Shown: positions 16,086 to 25,756 of the stretch, piece by piece | Position numbering within the stretch: the stretch's first letter is position 1 | Layout: each line of letters begins with the position of its first letter | Source of the DNA: Promethearchaeota archaeon | Lineage (GTDB): Archaea > Asgardarchaeota > Lokiarchaeia > Sigyniarchaeales > SOKP01 | Direction: 5' to 3' | DNA: 64,000 nucleotides | NCBI GenBank assembly: GCA_008080735.1 | Contig: SHMW01000012.1 | Location: forward strand, 1-64,000 | Translations under genes and position numbers: made by a program | The notes under the pieces: generated by a model | The model's database searches: none | Told to the model about the DNA's origin: nothing | Seen by the model: only the letters and a program-made list of their open reading frames with translations

Positions 16086-17351
16086 ATGTCAAAATCACGA
16101 AGATTAGAAAAGTCTGCGAAAAATCTCACGAAGATGATGGGGATGTATTACACATACAATAAAATTCAAGCGAAAAAAGGTAAATTTGTCGTCTGGATCG
16201 CGATTGTAGTCCCTGTTGAATTATTAAAAGGATTTGATGATCTCATCATCGCCGTCCCAGAAAATCATTCCGCCATGTGTGCGGCTAAAAAATTAGGTCC
16301 TACTCTTGCTGAAACTGCCGAAAGTAAAGGATTTTCGATGGATTTATGCTCCTACGCACGAATAGATATGGGTTCCATGTTTGGTGATGGAGAAAACTCT
16401 CCTATTGGGGGACTACCTAAACCAGATTTACTAATTTCAAATACTAATAACTGTTCTTTGCTGGTAAAATGGTTTGATGTGTACCATCGTGAATATGATA
16501 TTCCCCACTTTATCTTGGATATTCCCTTCTGTTATGAGGAGCAAAAAGAAAAAGATTTGGAATATATTGTAAGGCAATATAGGGAATTAATCGATTTTAT
16601 TGAAGATTTATCTGGAAAAGAATTCAGTATTGAAAAAGTAAAGGAAGCAATTAAATACTCAAATCAAGCGATGAAGCACTGGAAGAGATTTCTCGGATAT
16701 GCGGCACATCACCCATCGGGAATTTCTGCCTTCGATTCTTTTGTGCATATGGCCCCGTACTTAAGTTCTCATCGAGGTACCCCCTTAATTGTAGAACATT
16801 TTAAAATGCTTGCAGATGAGACCCAAGCCTTAATGGAAGAAGGAGAATATCCAGTCAAAAATGAAAAATATAGATTATTATGGGATAACATCGCTCCTTG
16901 GCATCAATTACGACCTATGTCTTCAAAACTTGCAAAAATCGATGCAAATATTATTTATGCGACATACACTTCTTGCATGGGAACTGTAGAAGGCGAGATT
17001 GAACGGTATTCATTAGATCCGAACAAACCATTGAGATCTTTAGCACGAATCCAGAACTCTACAGTCTGTCCTTATGGACTTGAATTACGATTTAACGCTA
17101 TGTCAGAGATGATAGAATGGTTTGATATCGATGGTGTGGTATTCACGAGCAATTTCAGTTGTAAACCTTATTCGGTTATGCAATTAGATCTAATGAGGAA
17201 GATACAAGAATCCTATCCTAAAGTCCCTTGCGTAATGATCAATGTGGATCACGCAGATGTAAGAAAATATAATGAAGAGAAGGTTTTTCTGAAAATAGAG
17301 ACTCTTATAGAGGAAATCGAATCCATAAGAGAAAAAAGTATTGAGAGCTGA
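16086..17351 (+). CDS. 2-hydroxyacyl-CoA dehydratase/benzoyl-CoA reductase family subunit (second of pair)
   Basis: The partner subunit of the preceding gene, 421 residues. VWIAIVVPVELLKGFDDL, the PENHSAMCAAKKLG block, SMDLCSYARIDMG, SNTNNCSLLVKWFDVYHREY and IPHFILDIPF are the recognised order for this family. Cysteines in NSTVCPYGLE and SNFSCKPYSVM in the second half are further cluster-ligand candidates. A ribosome-binding site (GGAAGGA) lies just before the ATG. The pair forms the heterodimer seen in HgdAB-type enzymes. Fermentative amino-acid breakdown (hydroxyglutaryl- or phenyllactyl-CoA type) is the usual role of such pairs; aromatic degradation is the other option. Confidence 0.88.
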   Translation: MSKSRRLEKSAKNLTKMMGMYYTYNKIQAKKGKFVVWIAIVVPVELLKGFDDLIIAVPENHSAMCAAKKLGPTLAETAESKGFSMDLCSYARIDMGSMFGDGENSPIGGLPKPDLLISNTNNCSLLVKWFDVYHREYDIPHFILDIPFCYEEQKEKDLEYIVRQYRELIDFIEDLSGKEFSIEKVKEAIKYSNQAMKHWKRFLGYAAHHPSGISAFDSFVHMAPYLSSHRGTPLIVEHFKMLADETQALMEEGEYPVKNEKYRLLWDNIAPWHQLRPMSSKLAKIDANIIYATYTSCMGTVEGEIERYSLDPNKPLRSLARIQNSTVCPYGLELRFNAMSEMIEWFDIDGVVFTSNFSCKPYSVMQLDLMRKIQESYPKVPCVMINVDHADVRKYNEEKVFLKIETLIEEIESIREKSIES

Positions 17352-17604
17352 TCTTATTCAATTGTGTAGATATAAGAAGATATGACATTGAGTTTACTAT
17401 AAATTCCTCAGTTTTGAAGTAATTGATTAAAATATCCTTAATTATATTCTATTATTATTTTAACCTTTTTTGCTAAATTGGATATTTCAGTCCGTTATTA
17501 TCTGCTTATTTGAGTAAGACAGAAATGAAAATTATAGCTTTAAATAGAAGTATGACAAAATTATCTTATCATACATACAAAAAATATCTCAAAAAAGATC
17601 GATT

Positions 17605-17970
17605 ATGAAATTAAATGTTATAAATACTAAAAATCCAGATGTGATGGTTCTCATCTGGTTATTAGGCGGAGCGATAGGAGCCCTTTCTGGTTCACTTATC
17701 TTGACCACTTTTGGCGATACTTCTACCTACCTAAGATATCTTAGCGATAAAGTAATTACACTACAAACACTTGGGATTATGATATTTATAATTGCATTGA
17801 TTCTACTAATGTCTAATATTGTATCATTTCGAAAAGCAACCGATAGAATCAATAGCAGTGTGAATGTCCAAATATTTATTTTTGCCAGTGTTTTACTCGC
17901 TATTATGCTAATGATAACTAGTCTTATTATAGGTAATGACTATTTAGCAAATCTAAATGTAGTTGACTAA
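17605..17970 (+). CDS. small three-helix membrane protein
   Basis: A 121-residue protein of unknown function with three predicted membrane helices: about 17-35 (LIWLLGGAIGALSGSLI), 52-70 (LGIMIFIIALILLMSNIV) and 88-108 (FIFASVLLAIMLMITSLII). No enzymatic or transport motif is visible. It precedes another three-helix protein after a 19-base gap, with a weak ribosome-binding site (AAGGTGA) in between, so the two are probably co-transcribed. Their sequences are not obviously related. I see nothing in the 253 bases upstream except A/T-rich promoter-like sequence. Confidence 0.65.
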   Translation: MKLNVINTKNPDVMVLIWLLGGAIGALSGSLILTTFGDTSTYLRYLSDKVITLQTLGIMIFIIALILLMSNIVSFRKATDRINSSVNVQIFIFASVLLAIMLMITSLIIGNDYLANLNVVD

Positions 17971-17989
17971 TTTATTAAGGTGATAATTT

Positions 17990-18346
17990 ATGAATATAAA
18001 AAACTTAGAAATACAACCCCACAGATTGGATGCCATCCTCGGAGTATTCTTTTTAGGAGTTTCCTTTATGATGTCTCTTACAAATATTTTGATAAGAGCC
18101 ATTAACAATTCTATTATGATTGAAAAGATGGAGCCATTAGTCTATAGTAATTTGGGAATATTCATTCTAGGGCTCTTATTGATTCTAGTGAATATTATTT
18201 TAGTGTGGAAAGCAAAATACTCTAAAACAGAAAATGGAAAAGGAGATAATATAGTCTACAGTTTAATTTTATTCTCCATACTTCTCTTCATAATAAATAT
18301 AATTCTGTTTATGACTCCAAATCCATTAATTGGTTTAATAAATTAA
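17990..18346 (+). CDS. small three-helix membrane protein, second of pair
   Basis: A 118-residue protein of unknown function with three predicted membrane helices: about 14-34 (AILGVFFLGVSFMMSLTNILI), 51-71 (SNLGIFILGLLLILVNIILV) and 90-110 (YSLILFSILLFIINIILFM). A polar, charged stretch (KAKYSKTENGKGDN) lies between helices two and three. Together with the preceding gene it may form a small membrane complex; there is no functional hint beyond that. Confidence 0.65.
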   Translation: MNIKNLEIQPHRLDAILGVFFLGVSFMMSLTNILIRAINNSIMIEKMEPLVYSNLGIFILGLLLILVNIILVWKAKYSKTENGKGDNIVYSLILFSILLFIINIILFMTPNPLIGLIN

Positions 18347-18580
18347 TTTCCAATTTAAGAAACATACATTTTTTATTTTTATTTTTTTAAATTCTCCCTG
18401 TTAGATCTTCTTATAATTTGGATTATAAATCTAAAAATATCTAAATAGATATCAGCGTAACCCAATTGAGATTCCTTTAATCTTAAGTGTAATTAGAGAG
18501 CTTTCATGTAATTTAACCGTAAAACTGAAATAATTAGAAAAGATTAATTGTAAATATAAAAATTTATGGAAAGTTAAATA

Positions 18581-18850
18581 ATGAAAGCAATTGTATCTGT
18601 TATAGGAATGGATAAACCAGGAATCGTCGCAACGGTTTCTCAAATACTAGCAGATCATAAAGTGAATATCACTGATATATCTCAATCATATGCTCAAGAA
18701 TTTTTTACAATGATCATGGTCGTCGATTTTGAGCGGACTGATTCAACAATAAAACAAGTAAATGAGGATTTAAAAAAAGCCGGTGAAGAGATTGGCGTAT
18801 TTATATCAATTCAGCATGAAGATATATTTCGAGCAATGCATAGAATATAA
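18581..18850 (+). CDS. ACT-domain protein (UPF0237 type)
   Basis: An 89-residue, single ACT-domain protein. The start MKAIVSVIGMDKPGIVATVS and the DHKVNITDISQ segment are the standard ligand-binding half of ACT domains, related to the glycine-cleavage regulator GcvR. ACT domains usually bind amino acids to control enzymes. This family is found next to UPF0210 genes in many bacteria and archaea; here the UPF0210 gene follows after 38 bases with a weak purine-rich ribosome-binding site. The ligand is not known from sequence. It is complete and of normal length. Confidence 0.9.
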   Translation: MKAIVSVIGMDKPGIVATVSQILADHKVNITDISQSYAQEFFTMIMVVDFERTDSTIKQVNEDLKKAGEEIGVFISIQHEDIFRAMHRI

Positions 18851-18888
18851 CTACTAAATTTTAGTAATTATTAAAAAGGAAAAATAAA

Positions 18889-20346
18889 ATGTCATTTACT
18901 CCAGAAGAAGTATTAGAAACTAAAAGAATGATTCAAGAGCAAGGACTAGATGTTAGGACAATTACAATGGGTATAAATTTATTAGACTGTATCGATCCAA
19001 ATCTGGACAATATGTTGGAAAAAATTGAACGTAAAATTCTTTCTATGGCTAATAATCTTTCTAAGGTCGCCACTTCAATAGAGGAGGATTTTGGGATTCC
19101 AATAATTAATCGAAGATTGACAGTGACTCCTATATCATTACTCTTGGGTTCTTTGGAAGCAATTCAAGAGCTGCCTTTAGAGGATATCCAAGCATTCAAC
19201 GATCCATTATTTCATAAATATAAGGTCGCAAACCCGAAGATTTCTAACGAAGCAATTAAATCCTGCATTGCTATAGCAAATACCCTTGATCAAGCGGCAA
19301 AAAAGGTGGGTGTTGATTTTTTGGGAGGATTCTCCGCTTTGGTGCATAAAGGATTTACTCGTGCAGATTTATGTTTAATACAGAGTCTTCCAGATGTTCT
19401 CTCATCTACGGAGAGAGTCTGTAGTTCGATCAATGTCGCTGCAACTAGGGCGGGGATGAATATGAACGCTGTGAAAATGATGGGAGAGATAATCCATCAA
19501 ATTGCGATGAATACGAGAGAAAACAATTCTATTGGATGCGCTAAACTTGTCGTATTCGCTAATGCAGTAGAGGATAATCCTTTTATGGCCGGAGGGTTTC
19601 ACGGTGTAGGAGAATCTGAATGTTGTATAAATGTGGGGATTTCTGGCCCTGGAGTAATACGAAATATCGTAAAACATCAAAGAAATTCGGATTTTGAAAC
19701 ACTTGCAGAATCAATTAAGAAGACCGCCTTTAAAATTACTCGAATGGGTCAATTAGTCGCTCAAGAAGCATCTAAACGATTAAATATTCCTTTTGGTATC
19801 GTCGATCTTTCATTGGCACCTACCACAAGACCTTTTGATAGCGTTGCTGGAATTCTGGAAGATATGGGGTTAGAAACAACCGGTGCCCCGGGTTCAACAG
19901 CAGCCTTAGCATTACTAACTGATGCTGTAAAAAAGGGTGGATTAATGGCCTCCTCGTATGTGGGTGGATTATCTGGTGCGTTTATTCCCGTAAGCGAGGA
20001 TAAATTTATGACAGAGGCTGCGCGAAAGAATATTTTAACAATCGAAAAACTTGAGGCAATGACGTCTGTATGCTCCACAGGTTTAGATATGATCTGTATT
20101 CCCGGTTCTACACCTCCAACGACCATCGCAGGAATTATCGCGGATGAGGCAGCGATAGGGATGATGAACCAAAAAACTGTGGGAATAAGATTAATACCTG
20201 TAATTGGGAAGGATATCGGAGAGGAAGTCGCGTTTGGCGGTCTATTAGGGAACTCAATTGTTATGCCGGTTGAGCGAAGCTCATGTGAGATGTTCATAAA
20301 TAGACAAGGAAGGATCCCCGCACCCGTCCATTCTCAAAGAAATTAA
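18889..20346 (+). CDS. UPF0210 (DUF711) family protein
   Basis: A 485-residue member of the UPF0210/DUF711 family. The run DVRTITMGINLLDCIDPNL near residue 22 and NRRLTVTPISLLLGS near 81 are conserved in this family, as are GFSALVHKGFTRADL and GGLSGAFIPVSED. DUF711 proteins have a fold related to glycyl-radical enzymes (pyruvate formate-lyase barrel), but no glycyl-radical motif is visible and the catalytic activity is not established. The pairing with the ACT protein upstream suggests an enzyme regulated by an amino acid. It is followed after 24 bases by a DUF429 gene on the same strand. Confidence 0.92.
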   Translation: MSFTPEEVLETKRMIQEQGLDVRTITMGINLLDCIDPNLDNMLEKIERKILSMANNLSKVATSIEEDFGIPIINRRLTVTPISLLLGSLEAIQELPLEDIQAFNDPLFHKYKVANPKISNEAIKSCIAIANTLDQAAKKVGVDFLGGFSALVHKGFTRADLCLIQSLPDVLSSTERVCSSINVAATRAGMNMNAVKMMGEIIHQIAMNTRENNSIGCAKLVVFANAVEDNPFMAGGFHGVGESECCINVGISGPGVIRNIVKHQRNSDFETLAESIKKTAFKITRMGQLVAQEASKRLNIPFGIVDLSLAPTTRPFDSVAGILEDMGLETTGAPGSTAALALLTDAVKKGGLMASSYVGGLSGAFIPVSEDKFMTEAARKNILTIEKLEAMTSVCSTGLDMICIPGSTPPTTIAGIIADEAAIGMMNQKTVGIRLIPVIGKDIGEEVAFGGLLGNSIVMPVERSSCEMFINRQGRIPAPVHSQRN

Positions 20347-20370
20347 TATCGCTTCCTTAGGAATTTTATT

Positions 20371-21102
20371 ATGGAACAATTTATCGGATGCGATTCATGT
20401 TCTGCGGGGTGGATGTGCTTTATTTTTGATTCTGATATGAAATGGCAATTAAAATTGTTTCAATCTGTGCGAAAATTATGGTCTTCATATTCCCAATCCA
20501 ATTTAGTGTTAATAGATATGCCAATTGGATTAAGAGATGATTGTGGTAAACCTCGGATATGTGATAAGGAGGCTCGAAAATATTTAACAAGAAAGCGCTC
20601 ATCATCTATTTTTCCCACCCCTTGCAGGGAAATACTAACGATAAAAGATTACCATCAAGCAAATAAACGAAGTAAAAAGAAATGCGGAAAGGGGATATCA
20701 AAGCAAACATGGAACATTATTCCTGAAATTATTGAAGTGGATGAATTTCTCCAAAATAACGAGAAAGTACAGAATATTTTTATAGAGTGTCATCCAGAAG
20801 TGTGCTTTGCCGCTCTTAATAAAGATAATCCATTAGAATATTATAAAAAAACTGAAAAAGGGATAGAAGAACGACTTGAGTTATTAATGTCTTATATGAA
20901 CTATGACAATAATCCCTTAAAAACAGGTCTTCAAATGTATAAAAGAAAGGATGTTGCTGTTGATGATATTTTGGATGCTTGGGTATTAGGGCTCTCTGCG
21001 TCTCTTGGGAGAAAAAACTTTTCCTATCTACCAGAAGACTATGAGTATGACGTAAAAGGCCTTCCAATGAGGATTGCCAAACCTCATTTCTTTGATAGCT
21101 GA
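20371..21102 (+). CDS. DUF429 protein (predicted RNase H-fold nuclease)
   Basis: A 243-residue DUF429 protein. The diagnostic blocks are IGCDSCSAGW at the start, VLIDMPIGLRDDCGKPRICD then KEARKYL, RSSSIFPTPCREIL, KKCGKGISKQTWNI, an FIECHPEVCFAALN block and a final VDDILDAWVLGLSAS. The acidic residues in the first strand, in IDMPIGL, and in the last DDILDAW helix are placed as in RNase H-like nucleases, so a metal-dependent nuclease is the usual prediction, without direct proof. It converges on the polyprenyl synthase gene, with 17 bases between the stops. Confidence 0.88.
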   Translation: MEQFIGCDSCSAGWMCFIFDSDMKWQLKLFQSVRKLWSSYSQSNLVLIDMPIGLRDDCGKPRICDKEARKYLTRKRSSSIFPTPCREILTIKDYHQANKRSKKKCGKGISKQTWNIIPEIIEVDEFLQNNEKVQNIFIECHPEVCFAALNKDNPLEYYKKTEKGIEERLELLMSYMNYDNNPLKTGLQMYKRKDVAVDDILDAWVLGLSASLGRKNFSYLPEDYEYDVKGLPMRIAKPHFFDS

Positions 21103-21119
21103 GGTATGAGATGATGAGC

Positions 21120-22187
21120 TTAAAATTCTCTCTCTGCTACAAAATTCAGAAGAGTTTCGAAAAATTCCAATTCATCTTCATGGATTACACCTTTTAATCG
21201 ATCTAAGGCTTCAACGGCTTCCTTATAATAAGATTTCGCTAATTCTCTACAAAATACGTCTGCTTTGGATTCCTTGAAAAGCTGCTTTACGAGTACTACT
21301 TCCTCATCAGTAATATTTTGTTTCTCTATGATTGATATTAATCTATTTCGTCTCTCATCGGATAATTTATTTAATGCTTCGATTAGTAAGCAAGTTTTCT
21401 TTCCCTCTTTAATATCGGAATCGGTAGGCTTGCCCGTTTTTTTCTCATCTCCGAAGGTTCCAAGGATATCATCAATTATTTGAAAAATGATCCCCAAATT
21501 CATACCGTATGTACTTAGGGACTTCAGATATTCTTCCTCTACTTGTGCATAGACAGCGCCTATAAGAATGGATTTCTCAATCAATGCACCGGTTTTCAGT
21601 GAAATCATCTGAATGTATTCATCCATAGTTAAATCCGTCTTATTTACGATATCAGTTTCTATTAATACCCCGTTGGCAATTTCTATAAAGGCTTTCTTAT
21701 ATAAATCCACGCCCTTAATGTTTAGATTGCTACTGAAACCGTTATTCAGGTATGCTTCTAATCCCAGAAAAAATGCCGAATCACCACCAATAATACCGAT
21801 TGATGTCCCAAAATCTTCAGCTTTCATCTTTTTTAAGTTATATTTTTGATGATATTGGCGATACCTATAATGAAAAGAAGGTTCTCCCCTTCTTATTTCG
21901 TCATTGTCAATAATATCATCATGTATGAGAGAAGCATTATGTAGAAATTCTGTCCCAACGCAAGGTGTTAGGATTTTATCATCTCTAGAATCTGAAAATG
22001 CCATATAGGTTGCGATACATAAAAGTGGACGGATTCTTTTTCCCCCAGCTAAAAAATAGCTCTGGAGTTCTGTGTAATACTCTTTAAGAAATACATTATC
22101 GACAGCTTCGATTTTTCTCTTATATATCGATCCTATGACTTGATTTATTTTTGGTTTATATTGCTTACTATATTCTATAAAATTCAT
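21120..22187 (-). CDS. trans-polyprenyl diphosphate synthase (probable GGPP synthase)
   Basis: It adds isopentenyl diphosphate units head-to-tail to make geranylgeranyl or farnesylgeranyl chains for archaeal ether lipids. The first aspartate-rich motif is DDIID (residues 90-94, in LIHDDIIDNDEIRRG). The second is DDILG (239-243, in QIIDDILGTFGDEKKTGKP). GGKRIRPLL at 48-56 binds IPP. The residues four and five places before the first motif are small (Ser86, Ala85) rather than aromatic, as expected for products of C20 or longer. It has 355 residues, slightly longer than most. The start sits on a clear ATG. Chain length is inference. Confidence 0.92.
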   Translation of the reverse strand: MNFIEYSKQYKPKINQVIGSIYKRKIEAVDNVFLKEYYTELQSYFLAGGKRIRPLLCIATYMAFSDSRDDKILTPCVGTEFLHNASLIHDDIIDNDEIRRGEPSFHYRYRQYHQKYNLKKMKAEDFGTSIGIIGGDSAFFLGLEAYLNNGFSSNLNIKGVDLYKKAFIEIANGVLIETDIVNKTDLTMDEYIQMISLKTGALIEKSILIGAVYAQVEEEYLKSLSTYGMNLGIIFQIIDDILGTFGDEKKTGKPTDSDIKEGKKTCLLIEALNKLSDERRNRLISIIEKQNITDEEVVLVKQLFKESKADVFCRELAKSYYKEAVEALDRLKGVIHEDELEFFETLLNFVAEREF

Positions 22188-22463
22188 GATTGTTGATTAT
22201 TCCTTCATTCTCAAATTAGAATTAAAAATTTACTTTATTTAATAACAGAATTCAAATTAAAAATAATATTAGAAATCTCAAATCTACTTAATTTATCATT
22301 AATATTTGGAATCATATTGATGCTATAGATTTATATATCGCCTACTTTTTATTTGTTCCTATTTTGAGAAATAAAAACTGGTCTAAAGATTTTTTATAAG
22401 ATGAGTTGGATATTTTTTATTTAATAAATAATTAAGAAATTGATATCAATGAGTTGATGTGAA

Positions 22464-22748
22464 ATGCTTGATAAAATAAAATCAGATATGAAATATGATG
22501 AGGAAGATGATATGATTTATAGAAATTATGAAACGATAAGAGAAACAATAAAAGGAATTATCGATATTTTCGAGATAAAAATAGCCAACGATGATTTCTT
22601 TTATCAAGCGGGTGTTGAAAATTTAAGGGCTCTGCATGAGTCTGTCATCGATATTTTAGAACTTTACAATTCCCCCATCAAAATTCAGAAAATGATTGAA
22701 GAAATTCGCTATAAAGAGAATCAGCTAACTAATAACAAGGGATTTTAA
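22464..22748 (+). CDS. small helical protein, unknown
   Basis: A 94-residue, highly charged protein predicted to be all helical (IRETIKGIIDIFEIKI, LRALHESVIDILELYN, IQKMIEEIRYKENQL). No family is recognised. It has a proper ATG start and its codon pattern resembles its neighbours, so it is probably real. It stands alone between the divergent polyprenyl synthase promoter and the convergent alpha-mannosidase gene, whose stop is 45 bases away. Confidence 0.55.
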   Translation: MLDKIKSDMKYDEEDDMIYRNYETIRETIKGIIDIFEIKIANDDFFYQAGVENLRALHESVIDILELYNSPIKIQKMIEEIRYKENQLTNNKGF

Positions 22749-22793
22749 TTACAATTTAAATAAATAAAAAGAAATTAATGAGATTAACCATTT

Positions 22794-25589
22794 TTAAACT
22801 GTTCTCTCAAACTCTATTTGTATGGTTGCTATAACATGAGGATCTAAAGTTATTCTAATACTCTGATTTTTTATATCCTCTATTGTTGCTTTGATTACAT
22901 TTTTTGGCTCCTCTTCTAATAAATTCACAATAGTAGCATCTCGGATTTTAATAACATCATGAAAACGAATTACTCCATTTTCCATCTTATCTGACAAATT
23001 ATACGCTCTTAGTATAAGATTATTCCCTTTTTCGCTTTTTTTTATGGCAGAGATGAGGATCGCATCGTTATCAAGTTGAATAAAACTCATCTCATCCGGT
23101 AAATATCCTTCTGTTATTTCCTTATCTCCTCCTAAATACAAGGAGAGCGTTCCGCGGGGCTTTAAAACTACCTTATCTAAAAGCCTGATATTAGAATCTG
23201 TCATAGAGGGAAATATGGGTAAGAGTTTATTGTTGAATTCTTTTCCGTATTTATGGATACTTGCTTGAAGCCAATCTGCTTTATCATTTTCAATAACTAG
23301 TGAGAATTCAAAAATGTGGCTTCCTAAACATTGTGCACCGGGGGTATTCATTTCTGGACCTGCGTGGGAACTTCTCGTTTTAAAATCATCTCGAGATAGC
23401 CACTCAACACATCTCAGTAGGGTAAGTGCCAAGGTTATCGTTCCATCATTATTTTTTATAGCTTCATATTCCGGCAAGCCCTTATTCAGAACTGCGAATA
23501 CTCGTTCATTATCACATAAAGCAACAAAATCTTTTTGATGATTAGTTGGTAATGGTTTTTGAACCCAATCTTCTGCATCTGGTAAATCTATATCCCTTTC
23601 TAAAACATGAAAATGCCCGTCCACATGCACTTTATCCGCCTTCATAGAAGAGGGAAATAAAACCCGAAGTCTATGGTCCCTGCTATTATTGAACATTTCA
23701 ATTCGAAAATCAATTCTCTTAATACGTTCATAGAGCGTGATATATAATCTTAATGGATTATCTGTGAGAAAACTCTCCCGCTCGTATCTTTGTTCGGTCA
23801 GTGATACGGGGAGTTTGAGGTTCATTTCCATTTTCACAGTCTTTTGTGTAGGTCCATCGACCACATATTGCATCTCTGTTAGTTGTGCATCTTCAGTAGT
23901 ATATTTCATATCAAACTGATTATCTTTTGGACCAGAAAAGTCATATTCATCCCCCCAATCGCCCACATCTTCAAATGCACAGATATCATTAAACCATATC
24001 CCACTACTTTTATCTAATACGTTAATTTTTCCTTCCGGATTTATATTAATCTGATAAAACTCATTTTGAAAAGTCTCTCCAATGACTCTATAAGACTCTT
24101 CTTTTTTAATAATCTTGGAAGGCTCTTCATCAGGATTAAGATAATAAGTCTTATAACCACACGCCGGAACTTCTGCCAAAAAACTAAAGCGTTTCGAAAT
24201 ATTCGTTTCTTGTGTATAGCGAGGCTCCTCTTTTATTAAATAGCCTTGATATTCAATCTCCTTTCCTGTATTATCTATTAACTTAAAATGCGAGGGAAAT
24301 CCTTCACTTCCCTTTTTCGGGGTAATACCATTGAACTCAACAATATCTTTCCTTTTATAAGGTAGAGGATTATACACGACTAAAGGAATCCAATTATTCA
24401 TGTCATACTTATACTCAATTGACTCACTGAGATGAATTACAGAATTTTTAATAATTTCTTCTCCGATTTGCTCTGCCCAATCAAATCTGGTTCTCATTTC
24501 TTCGTGAACTTGGTCAATAGAGCATCCACAGATTGAATCGTGAGGATGGTTTTTAATCAACCATTTCAAACCGGTTAAAATATAATCTTTGGGATATTTT
24601 TCTGGTTGGTTTTTACTTAATATCCAAGTTAATGTGGCAAGAGGCTCGGTATATTTTTCATATAGATATTCTATCGCAGTATTTCTCTGTTTAATCCACA
24701 TACGTGCGGAAAAGACGCCTGAAAGTAGATGTGCATATTTTCCACCTCTAAGTTCTCCTTGAAAGTCCTTTAATTCCGGATTTGATTCCAATACTTTTTC
24801 TATATAGTATTCAAAGTCAGTTTGTATGATTTTCTTCTCTGGATTCGCCTCATTCCATTGTGAAATTATTTCTGGGATCTCTGGTTGTGCTTCATCGTGA
24901 TCTGAACCATTATTAAGCAAAACATATGGTGTTGTAGTATAATTCTCCATTTGGTCAACTACACGTTTGATTTTTCTTAATGCTACCTTATACTGGCCAT
25001 TTCGTTTTTTAGTATTTATATTCGCTATAGAGCCATAGCTCAGAAGTAAATGAATTGCGAGTATGGAAGTTGCTTCTCCTGGAGCTTTCCATCGGAATTC
25101 TATATTTAAGTTGTTTTCCTCAAATTCATTTCCAAATCCCCTCCAGAAGATCACAGATGGAATTTCAAATCCTTTCAAAATTTGGGGAAGTTGACTAATA
25201 TGACCGAAAGGATCGGGGATATAACCCGCTTTCATAACTCTCCCCACTTTACGGGCAAAGTGATGCCCAATCATTAAATTACGTATAAGAGATTCCCCAC
25301 TAATAAGGAATTCGTCGGGTAATATATACATCGGTCCAATAGATAAACGTCGCTCCTTTACATATTTCTCTATTTTCTCCTTATTTTCAGGACGAACTTC
25401 GAGATAATCCTCAATGGGTATTGTTTGCCCATCAAATGTAAAACTATCGTAATCTGGATTAGTTTCCAGAATTTCTAATAGCTTATCGAACATAAGAACT
25501 AATTCTGCTCGAAACTCTTGAAACGGAAGATACCACTCACGATCCCAATGGGTCTCAGGTACCAGAATTATTTTTTCTGCTTTTACCAT
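22794..25589 (-). CDS. glycoside hydrolase family 38 alpha-mannosidase
   Basis: A 931-residue GH38 enzyme that releases alpha-mannosyl residues; bacterial relatives include mannosylglycerate hydrolases. The zinc motif HWDREW is at residues 14-19. The nucleophile is Asp126 in AGYIPDPFGHISQLP. The FWRGFGNE segment and the SDHDEAQPEIPEI and HDSICGCSIDQVHEEM blocks are also family features. A helical middle domain and a large beta-sandwich C-terminus follow, as in other GH38 enzymes. There is no signal peptide, so it acts in the cytosol, perhaps on mannosylglycerate, free glycans or N-glycan fragments. It is transcribed alone. Confidence 0.93.
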   Translation of the reverse strand: MVKAEKIILVPETHWDREWYLPFQEFRAELVLMFDKLLEILETNPDYDSFTFDGQTIPIEDYLEVRPENKEKIEKYVKERRLSIGPMYILPDEFLISGESLIRNLMIGHHFARKVGRVMKAGYIPDPFGHISQLPQILKGFEIPSVIFWRGFGNEFEENNLNIEFRWKAPGEATSILAIHLLLSYGSIANINTKKRNGQYKVALRKIKRVVDQMENYTTTPYVLLNNGSDHDEAQPEIPEIISQWNEANPEKKIIQTDFEYYIEKVLESNPELKDFQGELRGGKYAHLLSGVFSARMWIKQRNTAIEYLYEKYTEPLATLTWILSKNQPEKYPKDYILTGLKWLIKNHPHDSICGCSIDQVHEEMRTRFDWAEQIGEEIIKNSVIHLSESIEYKYDMNNWIPLVVYNPLPYKRKDIVEFNGITPKKGSEGFPSHFKLIDNTGKEIEYQGYLIKEEPRYTQETNISKRFSFLAEVPACGYKTYYLNPDEEPSKIIKKEESYRVIGETFQNEFYQININPEGKINVLDKSSGIWFNDICAFEDVGDWGDEYDFSGPKDNQFDMKYTTEDAQLTEMQYVVDGPTQKTVKMEMNLKLPVSLTEQRYERESFLTDNPLRLYITLYERIKRIDFRIEMFNNSRDHRLRVLFPSSMKADKVHVDGHFHVLERDIDLPDAEDWVQKPLPTNHQKDFVALCDNERVFAVLNKGLPEYEAIKNNDGTITLALTLLRCVEWLSRDDFKTRSSHAGPEMNTPGAQCLGSHIFEFSLVIENDKADWLQASIHKYGKEFNNKLLPIFPSMTDSNIRLLDKVVLKPRGTLSLYLGGDKEITEGYLPDEMSFIQLDNDAILISAIKKSEKGNNLILRAYNLSDKMENGVIRFHDVIKIRDATIVNLLEEEPKNVIKATIEDIKNQSIRITLDPHVIATIQIEFERTV

Positions 25590-25756
25590 TCAATTTCAAA
25601 CCTTTAAAGTAATTATTTAATGTAAAATGAATAAGACTATAAATCTATTCTTTCAAAATAATTTAAATGAAATCTAAGATCTTTACAAAATAGAGTGGAT
25701 TACAAATTTTTATCGTTTAGTTTAATTCTTAATTAAGGAAATGAAGCTTGAAGAGC

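Noticed and set aside
19761-20297. 178-codon minus-strand ORF over UPF0210
   Set aside because: The UPF0210 reading is strongly supported by family motifs throughout this stretch.
22188-22463. Possible RNA gene or promoter structure upstream of the trans-polyprenyl synthase
   Set aside because: Only A/T-rich sequence without stable hairpins, tRNA-like arms or repeats.
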